Assembly: GCA_009760855.2 (NCBI GenBank)
Contig: WPIO01000013.1
Coordinates: forward strand, 3,975,001 to 4,037,000
Source of the DNA: Cristatella mucedo
Taxonomy: Eukaryota; Bryozoa; Phylactolaemata; Cristatellidae
Length of the DNA: 62,000 bases
Reading direction: 5' to 3'
The notes under the pieces are model-generated. The model did not search any database and was not told the DNA's origin. It worked only from the letters and a program-made list of their open reading frames with translations. The position numbers and the translations under genes were made by a program. The stretch's first letter is position 1; each line of letters begins with the position of its first letter. Below, one piece after another: positions 21,932-36,039 of the stretch.

Positions 21932-23183
21932 TGTATAGATGCTTCACATTTACTACTGGGCTCGAGCAGACGACCTCAACCGCAAAAGTAATCACCTTGA
22001 ACTTGGTCGTTCAAGGCATGTACCTTAACCCTTGGACTAAAACAGGGGGCTGAGAAAGTAAAGAGAGGAGGAGAGAGGAGAGAGGGGGAGACAGAGATAG
22101 AGATAGATAAAGATAGAAAGGAGATAGAGATAGATAGCTAGATAGAGGGAGTGGTGTTCACATCCAACGTGAGATCATGTGGAGGGATAGCTGGCCACCA
22201 TGCAACCAACTGATTAGCCCTGCGATGATCTATACCTGGAAAAAGCCCACGACGGCGATCTTGCGACTCTTGAGCCGCTCCACGTCGGCCTTGTCATTCA
22301 GCGTGTCGGCCTGGGGCCCGAGCTTCTTCTTCAGCCACGTCACGATGGCTTCCGCTTTTCGCAGTCCTGTACGATTGGGAGGGGAGAGAGAGAGTGTAAG
22401 AGAAAGTAAGCGAGTGAGAGAGAGAGCGTGTGTGTGCTAGCGTCCCGTGTGCATCGAGTCGCGCTCGGACGCGGCGCCGTTGCTTCTGTGCACGAACGCT
22501 CGCAGAGTGGCCCTCTAGTCATACCATCGTAAGACTTCGAGCCTCGGTTCTCGATGAAAAAGAGGAGCGTGGGAAAGCCCGGCACGCCGTACTCGGCGGT
22601 GACGTGCGGGTAGGCGGTGGCGTCGATCTTGGCTAGCCGAATGTCCGAGCCCTCGGCCTCGAGCAGCCTCGCCGCCGCCTCGTACTCGGGCTCCAGCGAC
22701 TTGCAGTGGCCGCACCGCGGGGCGTCTGAAACGGTGTGGCACAGCCGCGCGTGCGCGTCTGAGCGGCTGCCCCGCCCGCGCTGCCGTCTGCCGAGCGGCT
22801 GGCCAGCAGGCCGAAGCCAGCCAGCCGCGGGGGGGGCGCAACTCCGCACCTGACAGCTTGGGCCGTGCGGCGCCCGCAAAGCGACGGCGGCGGCTGCGGC
22901 TGCGGCGTAGCGAGCCTCGCCAGGCTCGCCGACGATCGCTCACTGCTCGGATGCGGCGATAGCGGCGGAGGCGCGGGCGCGCACACTACTCACAGAACTC
23001 GACGAGCAGGAGCCGGTGAGCTTGCAAGGCTTCCGACAGGGTCTCGTCGGTTAGTGAGAGGACGCGGCTATTCGGTGGCGAGACCGGCTCGCTGCTGCTG
23101 CTGCTGCTGCTGTCGCCCTCGCCGCAGGCCACCGCCGAGAAGGCGGCGAGAGCGAGCAGCGAGCTGGCGTCGCCGCCGAGCAT
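16672..23183 (-). CDS. PDI-B: protein disulfide isomerase (P4HB-like) with C-terminal HIEL (8 exons)
   Basis: This gene encodes an ER protein disulfide isomerase that forms and shuffles disulfides in secretory proteins. Exons on the minus strand are 23183-22994, 22725-22525, 22366-22236, 19473-19084, 18255-17931, 17581-17403, 17258-17151 and 16731-16672. All junctions are GT-AG with consistent phase, giving about 527 residues. A signal peptide ([21 protein letters not shown]) is followed by a Ser run. The a domain carries YAPRCGHC (64-71), with Arg replacing the usual Trp before the first Cys. The b and b' domains include [22 protein letters not shown] and [14 protein letters not shown]. The a' domain carries [19 protein letters not shown] (CSHC at 417-420), then [11 protein letters not shown] and [12 protein letters not shown]. 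An acidic tail ends HIEL-stop on the 60-nt last exon. HIEL is a known KDEL-receptor-type signal, for example in mammalian carboxylesterase 1. Both buried Glu residues (VEF, VEY) are kept. An upstream ATG at 23306 would add a poor leader. Intron 3 (2.76 kb) holds a LINE and SINEs. This looks like the functional member of the pair. Confidence 0.92.
18713..18783. repeat. GC-rich hairpin in PDI-B intron 4
   Basis: Inverted repeat with arms of about 26-30 bp: tttcgcacgatgtgcgcggc and following on the left, its near-complement ending gcgcacgtcgtgcgaaa on the right, with a spacer of about 15 bp. Confidence 0.85.
18870..19012. repeat. TACGTAAC palindrome cluster in PDI-B intron 4
   Basis: Dense array of ACGTA/GTAAC words. 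It includes a perfect 22-bp palindrome at 18876-18897 and a 25-bp palindrome with a one-base centre at 18940-18964. Confidence 0.9.
19617..19760. repeat. GATA and (GT)n microsatellites in PDI-B intron 3
   Basis: A GATATA-type run at about 19617-19652 and GT dinucleotides at about 19712-19743, next to the LINE tail. Confidence 0.9.
19757..21520 (-). mobile_element. LINE copy within PDI-B intron 3 (RT motif A to 3' tail)
   Basis: This is the longest LINE copy here and lies in the same orientation as PDI-B. The minus strand shows [20 protein letters not shown] (RT motif A) at about 21280-21220 and [10 protein letters not shown] at about 21020-20991 (catalytic YADD), followed directly by TGA and a frameshift. 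[13 protein letters not shown] comes next, then the C-terminal [20 protein letters not shown] block at 20470-19985. It ends with the conserved tail and ATT run at 19757-19840. A SINE interrupts it at about 20685-20825. Confidence 0.88.
20685..20825 (-). mobile_element. tRNA-derived SINE nested in LINE
   Basis: On the minus strand it starts GCCGAGCTGGTTTGGTCTAG (A-box region), has GGGCTCGAGCCCC (B-box), and ends with a LINE-like tail (gagattaagttctcctgggg, cgctatataaatg). Insertion into the LINE shows the SINE is younger than that LINE copy. Confidence 0.8.
21740..21930. repeat. GATA / (TA)n microsatellite in PDI-B intron 3
   Basis: A GATA run at about 21742-21775, then TA dinucleotides with sparse TG interruptions to 21927. 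Confidence 0.95.
21945..22055 (-). mobile_element. SINE fragment in PDI-B intron 3
   Basis: On the minus strand: ...GTCCAAGGGTTAAGGTACAT... and GAGGTCGTCTGCTCGAGCCC, matching the tRNA-like head of the SINE family in degraded form. Confidence 0.6.
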
Positions 23184-24216
23184 CGTCGATGTCGAAAGAG
23201 GGCAGCTCGCTTTCCACAGATCCCGAGCTAGGCGCCGGCTAGGCGGCGCGTGGCCACGAGGTGCGGCGCGCAAGGCTACGTGGCAGGTGGCGACGAGGCG
23301 GAGCAAGTGACGAGGTGATCGCGAGCCCGGTTTTTAAAGGAGGCTCGATGGTCTCGGCGGGTCGCGATGGCCCGGAGACTTGTCAGCTTAGCCGACCACC
23401 AGCTGGCGAACGCGTGTCGTGGCGGTGTGCCGACCGGGGCAGGGGGGAGGGCAAGGAGCGACGTCAGCTAAATCGTAGACAGCTGCTCAGCGACGCCGCC
23501 CCTCCCCCAGTCAGACGGCTCATTGACGACGAGGTGTCCTTCGTAACCGAGATCTGGGGCCTGTCTCGATCTGCTCCCGTTCGCTAGCTCTCACAGGCAC
23601 GACGCCGCAAATGCCGAAAGTGGGATCGCTCCACCGACAGCCGCTCCCGCCTCCGCCCTTTCCCAGACCTACCGCTAGCTCCAAGGTATTGCGGCTCGAG
23701 ATCGAAATATTTTGCACAATATTATCAACTCATCTGTGCGTAGGCTCTTTTTTAATTTCCGCGCTCGTTTGCAGCTTTAGTCTTTCAGCCATAAGCGAGC
23801 CAACAATCGAGTAGTCGTTGTAATCGTCGGGGCTACCGAATACCGATTTTAGTTCTTCAGCTACAAGTATGTCTTCTTACATAGGTGGCTACTTGGCAAA
23901 GCCATGTCACCGTGACGTCAGCAATTACGTACAATTTATCGCGTGTACACGTACCTTTGTAGCATTACAAAGGGAGATAAATGCACGCGAAATCAAGCCG
24001 GGTGGCGGGACCCAGATTCTTCACACCCCAAACATCATTCATATATACAAGATAGATACGCACGCTCATTGGCCGGTAAGCCAATGCAAGCATCTACGAA
24101 TGACTTCATGCACTATACTTCATCTGTATCTGCAATAAAAAATATATATATATCTGACTTTATATTAGATATTGCCATGTGTGTGTGTGTATATGTATAT
24201 GCACTAAACAAGCAGA

Positions 24217-24254
<38 letters not shown>

Positions 24255-25640
24255 TGCACATATTGATGTGTTTGTATTCACTCCGAGCTGAGAATATCCC
24301 CTGCATGCAAAAGCTCTGGGTAGCAGATGCTGACTTACACTTGTTGGGTATCCTGAGACACTCGACCTCGGACATAGTGCATTTCAGATTAACTTAAGCT
24401 GCTTGAAGGCGATTACGGGCTTCTATTAGCTATTAGTCTTAAAACTATGAGATTTGCAGTTGACGTCAAGTCTCTGAAAGGCTGAGGCGTCGGTGACTAT
24501 ACGTCGCTTGGCGTTGCTTAACGACGACCCAAGCCGGGAGAGCGGACGACGAGTTGATCTACAGAAGTCCAGTTTCTTCACTTGTATCTGTTTTGTGGAG
24601 TGCTCAGTGTGCACCGATAGCAAATTTAGCCGCCTCAATTTGTGTGTTGTTGAGGTTATGCTATATTTATTTCTATCACCTAGCGCTCTCACCATCGTAA
24701 TTTTCCACCGATGCACTTCCAGTTTTCCAGTTTTTTCCAGTTTTTCCCCACCGTTAATCAGCATTTTGGAAAAGGTCCCTGCTAGCAAATCGGAAGATGA
24801 CAGCGATTCAGATTTTACTTGCGGAGGTTATCTGCTCATCCTTTGAGAATGCATCGAACGACAGCGGACACCAATCGTGTTAGTCACTAGTGCAACGTAT
24901 TTTGTATCTGACTCGCATGACCCTGGAGCGTCATACTTGCTTAAAATAATAATACAGGAAAATATAACAAGATTTACTGGTGCACAACATCTAAGAAATG
25001 CCAATTGTTGTAGGCAGAGCGGAGTGCACAAGTCGAATCAGACTTACGATAGTAATTCTCTTACCAAAACTTCTGAAAAAGACAGAATATGCAATTGCAT
25101 CGTTCAGAGCATACGTAGCAGGTGCCGTCAGACGTCGCTGCATTTGCCTTTCATTGAAAGTCTTGGTGCTCGATTGAAAGTGTGCCTAAACAACAATAGC
25201 GAAACCTCCCAGGATTGTGCATCCAGACACTGGAGTCAATTCAGATGGCTGGCAGTTGTGCGACCGTAGCTTAGCGACGTAACGCGATGCAGAAGGTAGA
25301 TTTGTTATGCAAGTGTCTGGAATTACAGCACTGCAATAACACACATGGAGGCTTTTAAAATCCATAGCAATGACAGCTACAGATTTTTTCAGGACTCGCT
25401 CTGTTGCGTTTCTCACGCGGCCTCACGTGGCTGTTCTGTTGCGTATCTCACGTGACCGATTTATTTAGAGCTGGATCTGGCGATAACGGTGGCGTGCTGT
25501 GTGACCAGCGCGTGTGGTCGTCGATGTTTGGCGGCGATGTTACGGAGCTAATGTGTGTGGTTGGATTGTCTATCCAGTCTTTAAGTGGACGGTCGCCGCT
25601 CAAGCGTTGCTCATTGCTTCAGCGGAACCAGGAGCAGGAG
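23184..25640. other. PDI-B 5' flank and AT-rich intergenic DNA
   Basis: GC-rich up to about 23700 (likely promoter and 5' UTR of PDI-B), then AT-rich. It includes a CRE-type site at 23913-23920, a TGACGTCG-like element near 23460 (minus sense) and a TA run at about 24222-24247. I see no gene beyond PDI-B. The ORFs have no recognised domains. Confidence 0.5.
23913..23920. promoter_or_regulatory. Perfect CRE/ATF palindrome upstream of PDI-B
   Basis: TGACGTCA, 730 bp upstream of the PDI-B start codon. ATF/CREB-family bZIP factors bind this consensus, and a related element (TGACGTGG) mediates the unfolded protein response. Function here is inferred only from sequence and position. Confidence 0.3.
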
Positions 25641-25644
25641 ATAA

Positions 25645-25993
25645 CAATAATAATAATAATGCACTTGATAAAGCGCCCTCAGAGAACTCAATCTCTTTCT
25701 AGGCACTTTACATTTGCTGCAAAGGGAACGCGATTGAATGGTGAGCAATATCATGTATGATAAACAACATGAATAACATGGTTAGGGGTGACATGCACAG
25801 GGTCAGCATGCAAATGTGGTTAGTGGCAGCATGCACAGTGTCAGCACGCATAAGCACGTCGAGGACGAATCACGGACCCACTACATGCTGTCCTAAATAG
25901 GTGTGCTTTTAAGTTCTTTTTAAATGTGGTCAGGTCAGGGGATGTTCTGACGCAAGTAGGGAGGGAGTTCCAGATGATTGCGAGACGCTTTTT
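25645..25993 (-). mobile_element. LINE 3' end, left arm of a fold-back pair
   Basis: Contains the LINE tail (AATAAT run, then the complement of the GCGCTTTATCAAGTG end), the 3' UTR and the last ORF residues. It stops at gatgttctgacgcaagtagg, followed by gattgcgagacgctttt, which is mirrored at 26229. Confidence 0.85.
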
Positions 25994-26224
25994 GTTATAG
26001 ACTCCTTCCAGGCCCGGTGGAGGCCTTTCGAAACTGACCCCTTGAAGCTTGGCAACAAAGGTGCACCACCCAACCGGCAAGTCTCCGTAGCCTTTCATCT
26101 CGCAAAAAACTACTTAGCTTCTTCAAACGAAACGAGAAGCTACTAGCCTTTCTGAGGACAGGCTCTGATTTTGCCAACTGAAGAAGCGCCAATCAGGCGC
26201 GGGTCGTGGGGGTCATCGGAATTT

Positions 26225-26555
26225 CCTCTAGGAAAGCGTCTCGCAATCATCTGGAACTCCCTCCCTACTTGCGTCAGAACAACCCTGACTTGACCAAATT
26301 TAAAAAGAACTTAAAAACACACCCATTTAGGACTGCATTTAGTGGGTCCCTGTGATTCTTCCTTCATATGCTTATGCGTGCTGACACTGTGCATGCTGCC
26401 ACTAACCACATTTTCATGCTGACCCTGTGCATATCACCCCTAACCATGTTATTCATGTTGTTTATCAAACATGATATTGCTCACCATTCAATCGCGTTCC
26501 CTTTGCAGCAAATGTAAAGTGCCTAGAAAGAGATTGAGTTCTCTGAGGGCGATGC
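26225..26555 (+). mobile_element. LINE 3' end, right arm of a fold-back pair
   Basis: The same LINE 3' segment on the opposite strand: ggaaagcgtctcgcaatcat, ctggaactccctccctactt, ...agtgggtccctgtgattctt, to gagattgagttctctgaggg. It ends at cgatgcc without the usual GCTTTATCAAGTG(ATT)n end. The spacer between arms (about 25994-26228) holds no recognised feature. Confidence 0.85.
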
Positions 26556-26577
26556 CCCCACGCTTCTTTGGATAGTC

Positions 26578-29054
<2,477 letters not shown>

Positions 29055-29172
29055 AATAATAATAACAATATTAATACACTTTATAAATACACTTGATACC
29101 CTTGATATACTTGATAGAGCGCCCTCGGAGAACTCAATCTCTTTCTAGGCGCTTTACATTTGCTGCAAAGGG
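29055..29172 (-). mobile_element. LINE/SINE 3' tail fragment
   Basis: AATAATAATAACAATATT run, then gagcgccctcggagaactca, atctctttctaggcgcttta, catttgctgcaaaggga: the terminal module of the LINE family in minus orientation with no ORF attached. Confidence 0.8.
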
Positions 29173-29341
29173 AGCAGCAACACCAAAGCCTCGAAGACAT
29201 GAGAGCGAACGAGCGCCGCCAGGCTAAGGCGAGCAGTCCTAGCGCTTCTACGGAGTATCAAAACATGACTGCAGCGCGGACGCTCCGCCGCGCAATGGCG
29301 AACGAACGTACATCCACACAAAGACGGAGAGTAGAGCAGGA

Positions 29342-29440
29342 TCGGTGAGCCGCGATGGCTCACTAGATAAGGTGGTTGCTTTTCATGACCTCGACCCCGA
29401 GGTCGTGGGTTCGAACCCTGCGGCGGGTGATTCTTTATCG
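29342..29440 (+). mobile_element. tRNA-like SINE head (well preserved)
   Basis: GAGCCGCGATGGCTCACTAG then ATAAGGTGG, and TCGTGGGTTCGAACCCTGCG with a paired T-arm and a canonical GGTTCGAACCC box B. GCCGC near the start can pair with GCGGC after the T-arm, like an acceptor stem. The family relationship and lack of a convincing anticodon arm favour a SINE over a tRNA gene. Confidence 0.6.
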
Positions 29441-29779
29441 CCGCTGCAAGCCGTGATGATAGCCGTAAAAGCTTTTCTGTCGCTGTACGAAAAGAGCCTG
29501 TTGAATCAGGTAGCATTTTTTTATAGAAAAAATAGAATGTCTGCAGAACTCATCGGGATGCCGTTGTGGGTCTTATTACCCCCACCAGCAATCAGCTGAT
29601 TTCAATCGATAGTAATCGGCCCCGCTGTTAGCTCGCTCCCAATCCAGTAGCTCTCGCTCAGGGTCTCCTTGCTTCCGACTTTTTCCGATCGCCCAGATTC
29701 TTTTGGCTTCTTCAGACTTCCTGAAGCCTACATTTTGAGAATGTACATGTCGCCTTAACCATGTTTTGCTTGTTGAAAT

Positions 29780-29910
29780 TTTGCATGTTAACATTAACCG
29801 TTTTGTCGTGCTTCATATGTAGCGCACGTAAAGTGCCTAGAAAAAGATTATGCGCTCTGCGGGTGCTGTATAAATGTGTTATTAATATTATTATTATTAT
29901 CATTATTACT
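29780..29910 (+). mobile_element. LINE 3' tail fragment
   Basis: gcacgtaaagtgcctagaaa, aagattatgcgctctgcggg, tgctgtataaatgtgttatt, then an ATT run. Plus orientation, truncated upstream. Confidence 0.75.
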
Positions 29911-32900
29911 CAGCTCTCGCTCTGTCCCAGCATAGCTGTGCTAGGCATTCGGAGAGGGGACTCGGTGCCAGAGAGGCAGCCTGGGACCTTTCCATCCCGC
30001 TGGCTTTATAGATATCTGAAAAGCCTGGTAGCTCGCAGCGGACTTCAGAGGAAGCTCGCAAGGCGAGCCCTTTGCACGGGGGATAGATTATTTCGGTATC
30101 GGACGGAAGAGCTGATTGCACTGAGCGCCCGGCAGCAGGACGCGCTGCAAAGAATGCGAGGTGGTGCTGAGCTGCGCTTAATCTTCTCACAGGCAGTTCT
30201 GCGAAATTTTGACGCATCATCCGTCAGTTGCCAATCTGCCACAACCGACGGCCAAATGCCGTGTGTGACAAGCGTGTGGGCGGGCCTGCTTCCTCCTACC
30301 GGCGGGACGAGGGCGAGGCCGCGAAGCATAAATGCTTCTCGCGGTCGCTTCGGACGCCGCTCTGCTTTGGCAGTTCATCGCTTTGGTTGGCTATTGAAAG
30401 CATTGTCTGATTGGTTATACTCAGCCGCTGAATCTCGTGCACCGGTGCCATTCTACTCAGATGCAGTATCAAAGTAAAGATACACAATACACGCGGCAAG
30501 GTAGCTGGGTGGAAATAAAACCCACAAACCTAATCTCACAGGTTACAGCATTGGAGGGGACGTGGCTGGATAATCGTGCCACTCGGAATGCTTCAAGAAA
30601 TGCCATCAACCGCGAAGTGTTTCGTCACCGAAATTTTGAGATTTCACTCGGTTGCTCATGCATAAAGAATGCGACATATTGCAAGTTGACTAGGCAACCG
30701 CAGTTTCTTAAGCTGCAGTTAGTCTTGTAATATAAGCTCATCGTATAAAGAAATTCCGAGGGTCGCTAGGTGCACACTTGCAAGGCTTGAAGCGACTCCC
30801 TTGACGAGATAGTTTCTTTGATGCCACCACCTTCTCAAGTAGCTTGCTGCATTTTCTGTACCATCATCTTCATTCCCAGATAATATATTATATTTAACTA
30901 TGCCTAGCTATCGCTGCCTAAGCGTCCAAATCCGGTGGAGTATAGCTAGTGGCAGATTAAGAATGAGCAAGCTTGCATATGTGCCTAATTAAATATACAG
31001 TGAATTACTGCACAGCACTTTCGCTTGCCAGGTTAATCTTTAATATGTATTGGTGCTTATCGAGTTTGCTTTCTAATGACGCATTTCATGAGCGTAACTA
31101 CAGAGAAAATCTTGCAGCGGTCGTTACTTGAAGCCGATCATAATAGCACGGTTCCCCAGGCATGCCCCTGGGTGTTAGCCCAGTTTTAAGGTGATCGAAC
31201 CTCACGATCCCAGGTCATGATTTTGAGTCCTGTCGAAGGTAATCATGTATTGCCATAGCAAGCCTTAGTGGCAGTCGTGAATGTTCTTCTGCTGTTATAT
31301 AAAATGAGGTTGCTTGAGCAGCCCAAGTTTTCTTGTCTATAGCTCTCGGTAGTCTCGATTTCGTAGTAGCTATTTATGCAGCATATAGTTTTTGATGGGC
31401 TTCACGTTCTGAGACCTTATCCGACTAAAACAACAGCCATTAAGCTAGTCTGACTGACTAGTTAGATTATGGACTAGTGATTTAAATGCTGAGACACCAC
31501 AGCCAACATCAACTTGAAATGGTTGTATTGGACGGAACGATTTAGATATTAAGCCGTTTCTAAGAGCTGATGCGCAGCTAAAACCGGGGGGGGGCCCAAG
31601 GGCTGCTCTGCTTCTGCTGGGTAAAATTAGGTTACCTGATTTAACCGGCTCGTTTCCATAGTGGCAGAAGAGCCTTCGCCGCTACTACCACCACTTTGTA
31701 ATGCCCCGCAATTACGATGAGACGATGAGCTTGACAGCTGAACCTGGATTACGGACGATGAGGCAAGGAGGTGGGTAAAGAGGTCATTGATTAAATATCG
31801 CATGACAACAAGATTGAGGAACACGCGATAGAGAGAAGCTGCCCCCTCTATCGCACAGCGTTCTGCAGTTGAAAAGTTAGCAGTCTCCTCGTTATCTCCC
31901 GGGAACCCTAAACAATCAATCTTTTCTCACTCGCAAGCTGGAACATGAAGACATTGAAAAAGGGCTTGACCCCAGAGCAGTCAAAAGTGACTTCTCCCTA
32001 CGACCTGCTGATCAACTTGTTTGGTTCCAGCTATGTTCTGTGCTGCCATTGATTTTCTAAACCTGTGATGATAAGTTGTGCGATGTTGTTTGTAATGCTA
32101 CTGTATTAACGAGCAAGTGAAATCGTGGCCAGTGGTATTGACATGCGAGCAGTCGAAAATGTCTTGACCCTATAGCTGGCTTAATTTCGCTGCTCTATGC
32201 TATTATCAGGGTCATTTGCATTTCTGTGTGCTAATCTACCGTAAGTTCGCCGAAAGAGCTGAGCTTATCTATAGCAAGCTAGCTATTTTAAGGATCAAGT
32301 GTCGCCCCCTTTTTTCTGATCGCTATAGGACCACGGTAAGCAATGATGGTGTTATGTAGTCAGCTAAGCCATTCACAGCCATATTAGACATATTAAACTT
32401 GTCTATATTAGACTATTCGACATGTCCATATTAGAAAAGAGATAGCACAAATTGTATTTTGACGATGTATCATACATGTCAGTATCTGAGAAGATAGTAG
32501 AACATTGCAAAAATTGCATGAGCGCATAAACGGTATGCAATCCAAACCACTCTTATTTAAGCTCTAAGAAATTCAATCCTTCTTGCTGCATTTCCTAAAA
32601 TGTCTCTTGATTGTAATATTTTTTTCAGCTGGATTGTTGCTGGATTGTTGAGATGATCCTTCGAGCAGTTTCTTTGGTCAGCAGTTGACTTCTGTCGAAA
32701 CTTCGTGTGATGGCAGCGAAAGTGAAATTTGTATAAGTTTAGTTTTCTAATGATATGCCGTGTCACTATGCCGCTCAGCTTGACCGCTCAGCTCGATTCT
32801 TGATAGTCTCCATTGTGACTGCCACACGCACCTAAGCTATTTCCCTTCCAGCATTACATTTACAGTGACGGAGATAGTACTCATAATCATCTGGCGATGC

Positions 32901-34938
32901 CTTTGAAGCAAAACCAAAATCAAAACTAAAGCTGTGACTCAAAATGCCATTACGTACAGTATTCAGTTTGGTACGGCACACCATTAATTCAAATACCACT
33001 GAACACCGCGGTCCATCAATCGATTAATAGGGTATTATTTCTTCATACTATCTTCCTCATGGACAACTATGCAACAACTGTACACACAATTGAGCTGAGA
33101 TTCTGATGACATGACTGGACGTTAAACTCGAAAGCTCGCCTAGATCTCCGTAGTACTCGAAGATGAAACCGCTATGAATCAGAACAAGCCACGACAAGCC
33201 ACAAAAAAGCCGCAGCCAGCCAGCAAATGTGGCAGCTCGATTTTAGTTGTAGCGCAACGATGATCCGCAAGACAGCGTACCACGAAGCGCAACGACCGTC
33301 GGTTACAACAATGCAACGCAGACTGCAGTGAATTTCAGATGGCGGAAGCTCGAGTCTGGTGGTTGCATTTTTCAACGAAAATGCAATAAGATACAACTGT
33401 CTGAACGAAGCATTCGGCTAAGCAATGCAACGTAGACTGCGGTGAATTGCTTTGCTGAACATATACAGAGTTATTGAAGAGTGCATACCCTCTAAAGCTC
33501 ATGGTATAACAATCACAGCTACTGAGCATTTTCATGTCGTAAGCTGTACTTTCATTGTTGTTTTATTTTCTTTAGATGTAGAGACAGGATATTCTAAAGC
33601 CGCTTAAATCTATTTTGAAGCAATAGCTGGCTGGTACAACCCAAAGAAAATGTACTGAAAGCTTGTAGTCTAGTAAGAGTAATGCTGAGATTCTTAAACA
33701 GCATACGGTTAAATGTTCTTTTGACCGCGGCAGTACGGATCTACAACTATTAATATACAAGATGTCGAAGTCGACACGGTAATCTATGTGGCACAGTTGA
33801 AGGCCGTGGTTGAAGTCGGTGTGGTGAATTCGAGAAACCCGAGATAGAGCCGTATGGAAAGACTGAGTTTAGGACTTCATGCAAGAGCATGGAAATGGTC
33901 TACCGATAAAGATCGAGCCTCTAGCAGCTTGAACTTATACAAAGATTCTACAAACAAATCTATCACTCTTTCTTTGTCAAATTCTAGCATTGTGCAGAGT
34001 GTAACAGCTATAATTCTCTCCGAGAAAGCTATACATGTAAGAAATGCTGAAATGACGGATTTCTACTTTGATGTTGGCATTCTCGCCTCCTGACACCAAG
34101 CGCAACTAGCTTTTCTTGTCTGCATCTGAAATCCCTTCCAAAAATCAAAGTTCATGTGAACACCGTGTACGGAACTGACACATCTATTACCTGTTTCAAT
34201 AGTGTCTGCTTGCTGTTTGACCATTGAGCGTATGGAATTGCGTACCTATGGACATGTAAGCGAAACTTCTTCAACGGCAAACGGCTTCAAGCGCCATGCT
34301 CCCGGGCAATGCCAGGCATGCTTGCTGCTGCTATAAGTTAGTCTACGGTTAGTTACCTCCCTATTTGATACGATCGCACGTGCCTGTTATCGTAAATTGG
34401 GCATTATTTCACATTGAAAGCCCAAGCCAAGCAAGCCGGAAGCACGGCCGCCGGAAGGGGCGCTTGCATAGTATTTCCGGCAGCATAGTTTCGAGCCACC
34501 AGGAGCAATCCCTCTCAAGTGCTGATGGAAATAACTCAAACTTATTGGTACATGACTTGATGATTGACGACATTCTTGACAAGTTTGCAACGACGGAGGT
34601 CAGGGTGAAATCAGCAAACCACCCGACCGTTGCCGTCGATGCCTCGACTGGCTTTTCTTTCTTCCATACCGTCTCAGATCCATACTGATCAGGCAAAACT
34701 GGTGGTAACCAAGTTGCCATTGTAGCGCGTTCATTCTCTTTCTTCCATACCCCTAGATCAGGCAAAACTGGTGGTAACCAAGTCGCCATTGTAGCACTTT
34801 CCTCCTCCCATTTCAAGCCAGTTGAAGTCCGTCAAAAAAGTCTTTTGAATCTTTTGTCTTGAATGCCTCCGACTGCAACTTACAAATGGCGGCAGTAATC
34901 TCATTTCAATTCATCGGTGTACACAAAATCAATTATCC
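29911..34938. other. Intergenic, mostly featureless
   Basis: A 238-codon opening on plus (29761-30477) begins in the LINE tail and shows no recognised domain. A degraded tRNA-like SINE piece is at about 31150-31245. Plus ORFs at 33854-34093 and 34365-34688 are unidentified. A direct repeat of about 65 bp occurs at about 34665-34730 and 34735-34800. Confidence 0.4.
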
Positions 34939-36010
34939 TTGGTATGGGTGGCTTTTACCATTCATTTTGACAACTTAACTGACGCCTTAAATTCCGAATT
35001 TGGTGTACTGACTGACTCCTTTTCTTTTGTGGCTCGTGTGCATGACCCTCCTCTCACAACAAGGGTCGCACACTCGATCAAATATTCTCCCACAAGGGTA
35101 TGCTATAATCCCCTACTATTATCAAATCCTGCTCACCTGATCAAATGCGCATCACATTCAGTCTACAGGGTTTGCAATCGTCCGCATTCAAAACGCACAA
35201 ATTCCCTAGCCTCGAGACCGCTGACGTCGATGCTGTCAGTACAAACATTTTTTATTCAGCCCTACAGCTCCATCACCCGTTCGACCTGTCATAATTTGTA
35301 TAAGGCTAGAACACGACACTAGCTGACGTGCTTACCGAGTTTGCACCTCTGACTAAGCTCACTGTGATGACCTTTCATCAGACGACCACATCGGCTCCAC
35401 TGTCAAGTCTGCCTACTCTGAGCTACATAACATTGCCAAAATTCGGGCTTGCTTGGACAGGTATACCGCACCTAAATTGGTTCATGAACTTTTGACATTC
35501 CGTCTCGTTGTCAGTCACTCACTGCTTGCAAGTTTACCAGTCATTGCAATCATGTGGTTACAGTTGGTGCAAATCTCTTTTTTCTACTCGGTTTCCCTGT
35601 CACGAGCGTCGCAGTTGCCGCATCACACTACTTCTAGCCGAGCTGCACTGGCTCCCGGTCAAGCAGCTCATCGACTTCAAGGTTCGGACAGTTACTTGTA
35701 GGTCCCTTCATTTTCTGGCCCCAGCCTACCAATCAGAACTTCTCCCCACCAGGCTTGGCATAATACCATTCGCTGACTCAAATATATTAGCTATAACTCG
35801 GGTGAACCTCAAATCCTTTGGAGACGGTGCTTTTAGTTCATACCCTCCAAATCCGGGAACTCACTACCTACTGACGTCGCAACATCCCCTGACTCGTCGA
35901 CATATAAAAAGAAGCTAAAAATGCACTTCCTCGTCACCTTATCTAGTAGGGCCCTTGTGATTACTCCTTTGTGCGTTTATTCATGCTGAAACCTTTTACA
36001 CTAACACTAA
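34939..36010 (+). mobile_element. LINE copy: endonuclease end joined to RT C-terminus
   Basis: The plus strand at 34945-35330 encodes the endonuclease C-terminal region (LNSEFGVLTDSFSFVARVHD, VCNRPHSKRTNSLASRPLTS), then ARTRH...LADVLTEFAPL. It jumps to ELHNIAKIRACLD...KLVHELLTF (about 35420-35500) and degraded C-terminal residues to about 35920. The central RT is missing. Confidence 0.8.
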
Positions 36011-36039
36011 CCAAATTGTACATGTTGACATGTTTGCAT

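Noticed and set aside
21521-21995. Tyr-Ile rich ORFs
   Set aside because: Translations of TA microsatellites.
29342-29440. Functional tRNA gene
   Set aside because: T-arm and box B are good, but the anticodon arm is not convincing and related degraded copies occur elsewhere, so a SINE head fits better.
29761-30477. 238-codon plus ORF
   Set aside because: Starts inside a LINE tail, has no recognisable domain, and the opposite strand is also open; no support as a gene.
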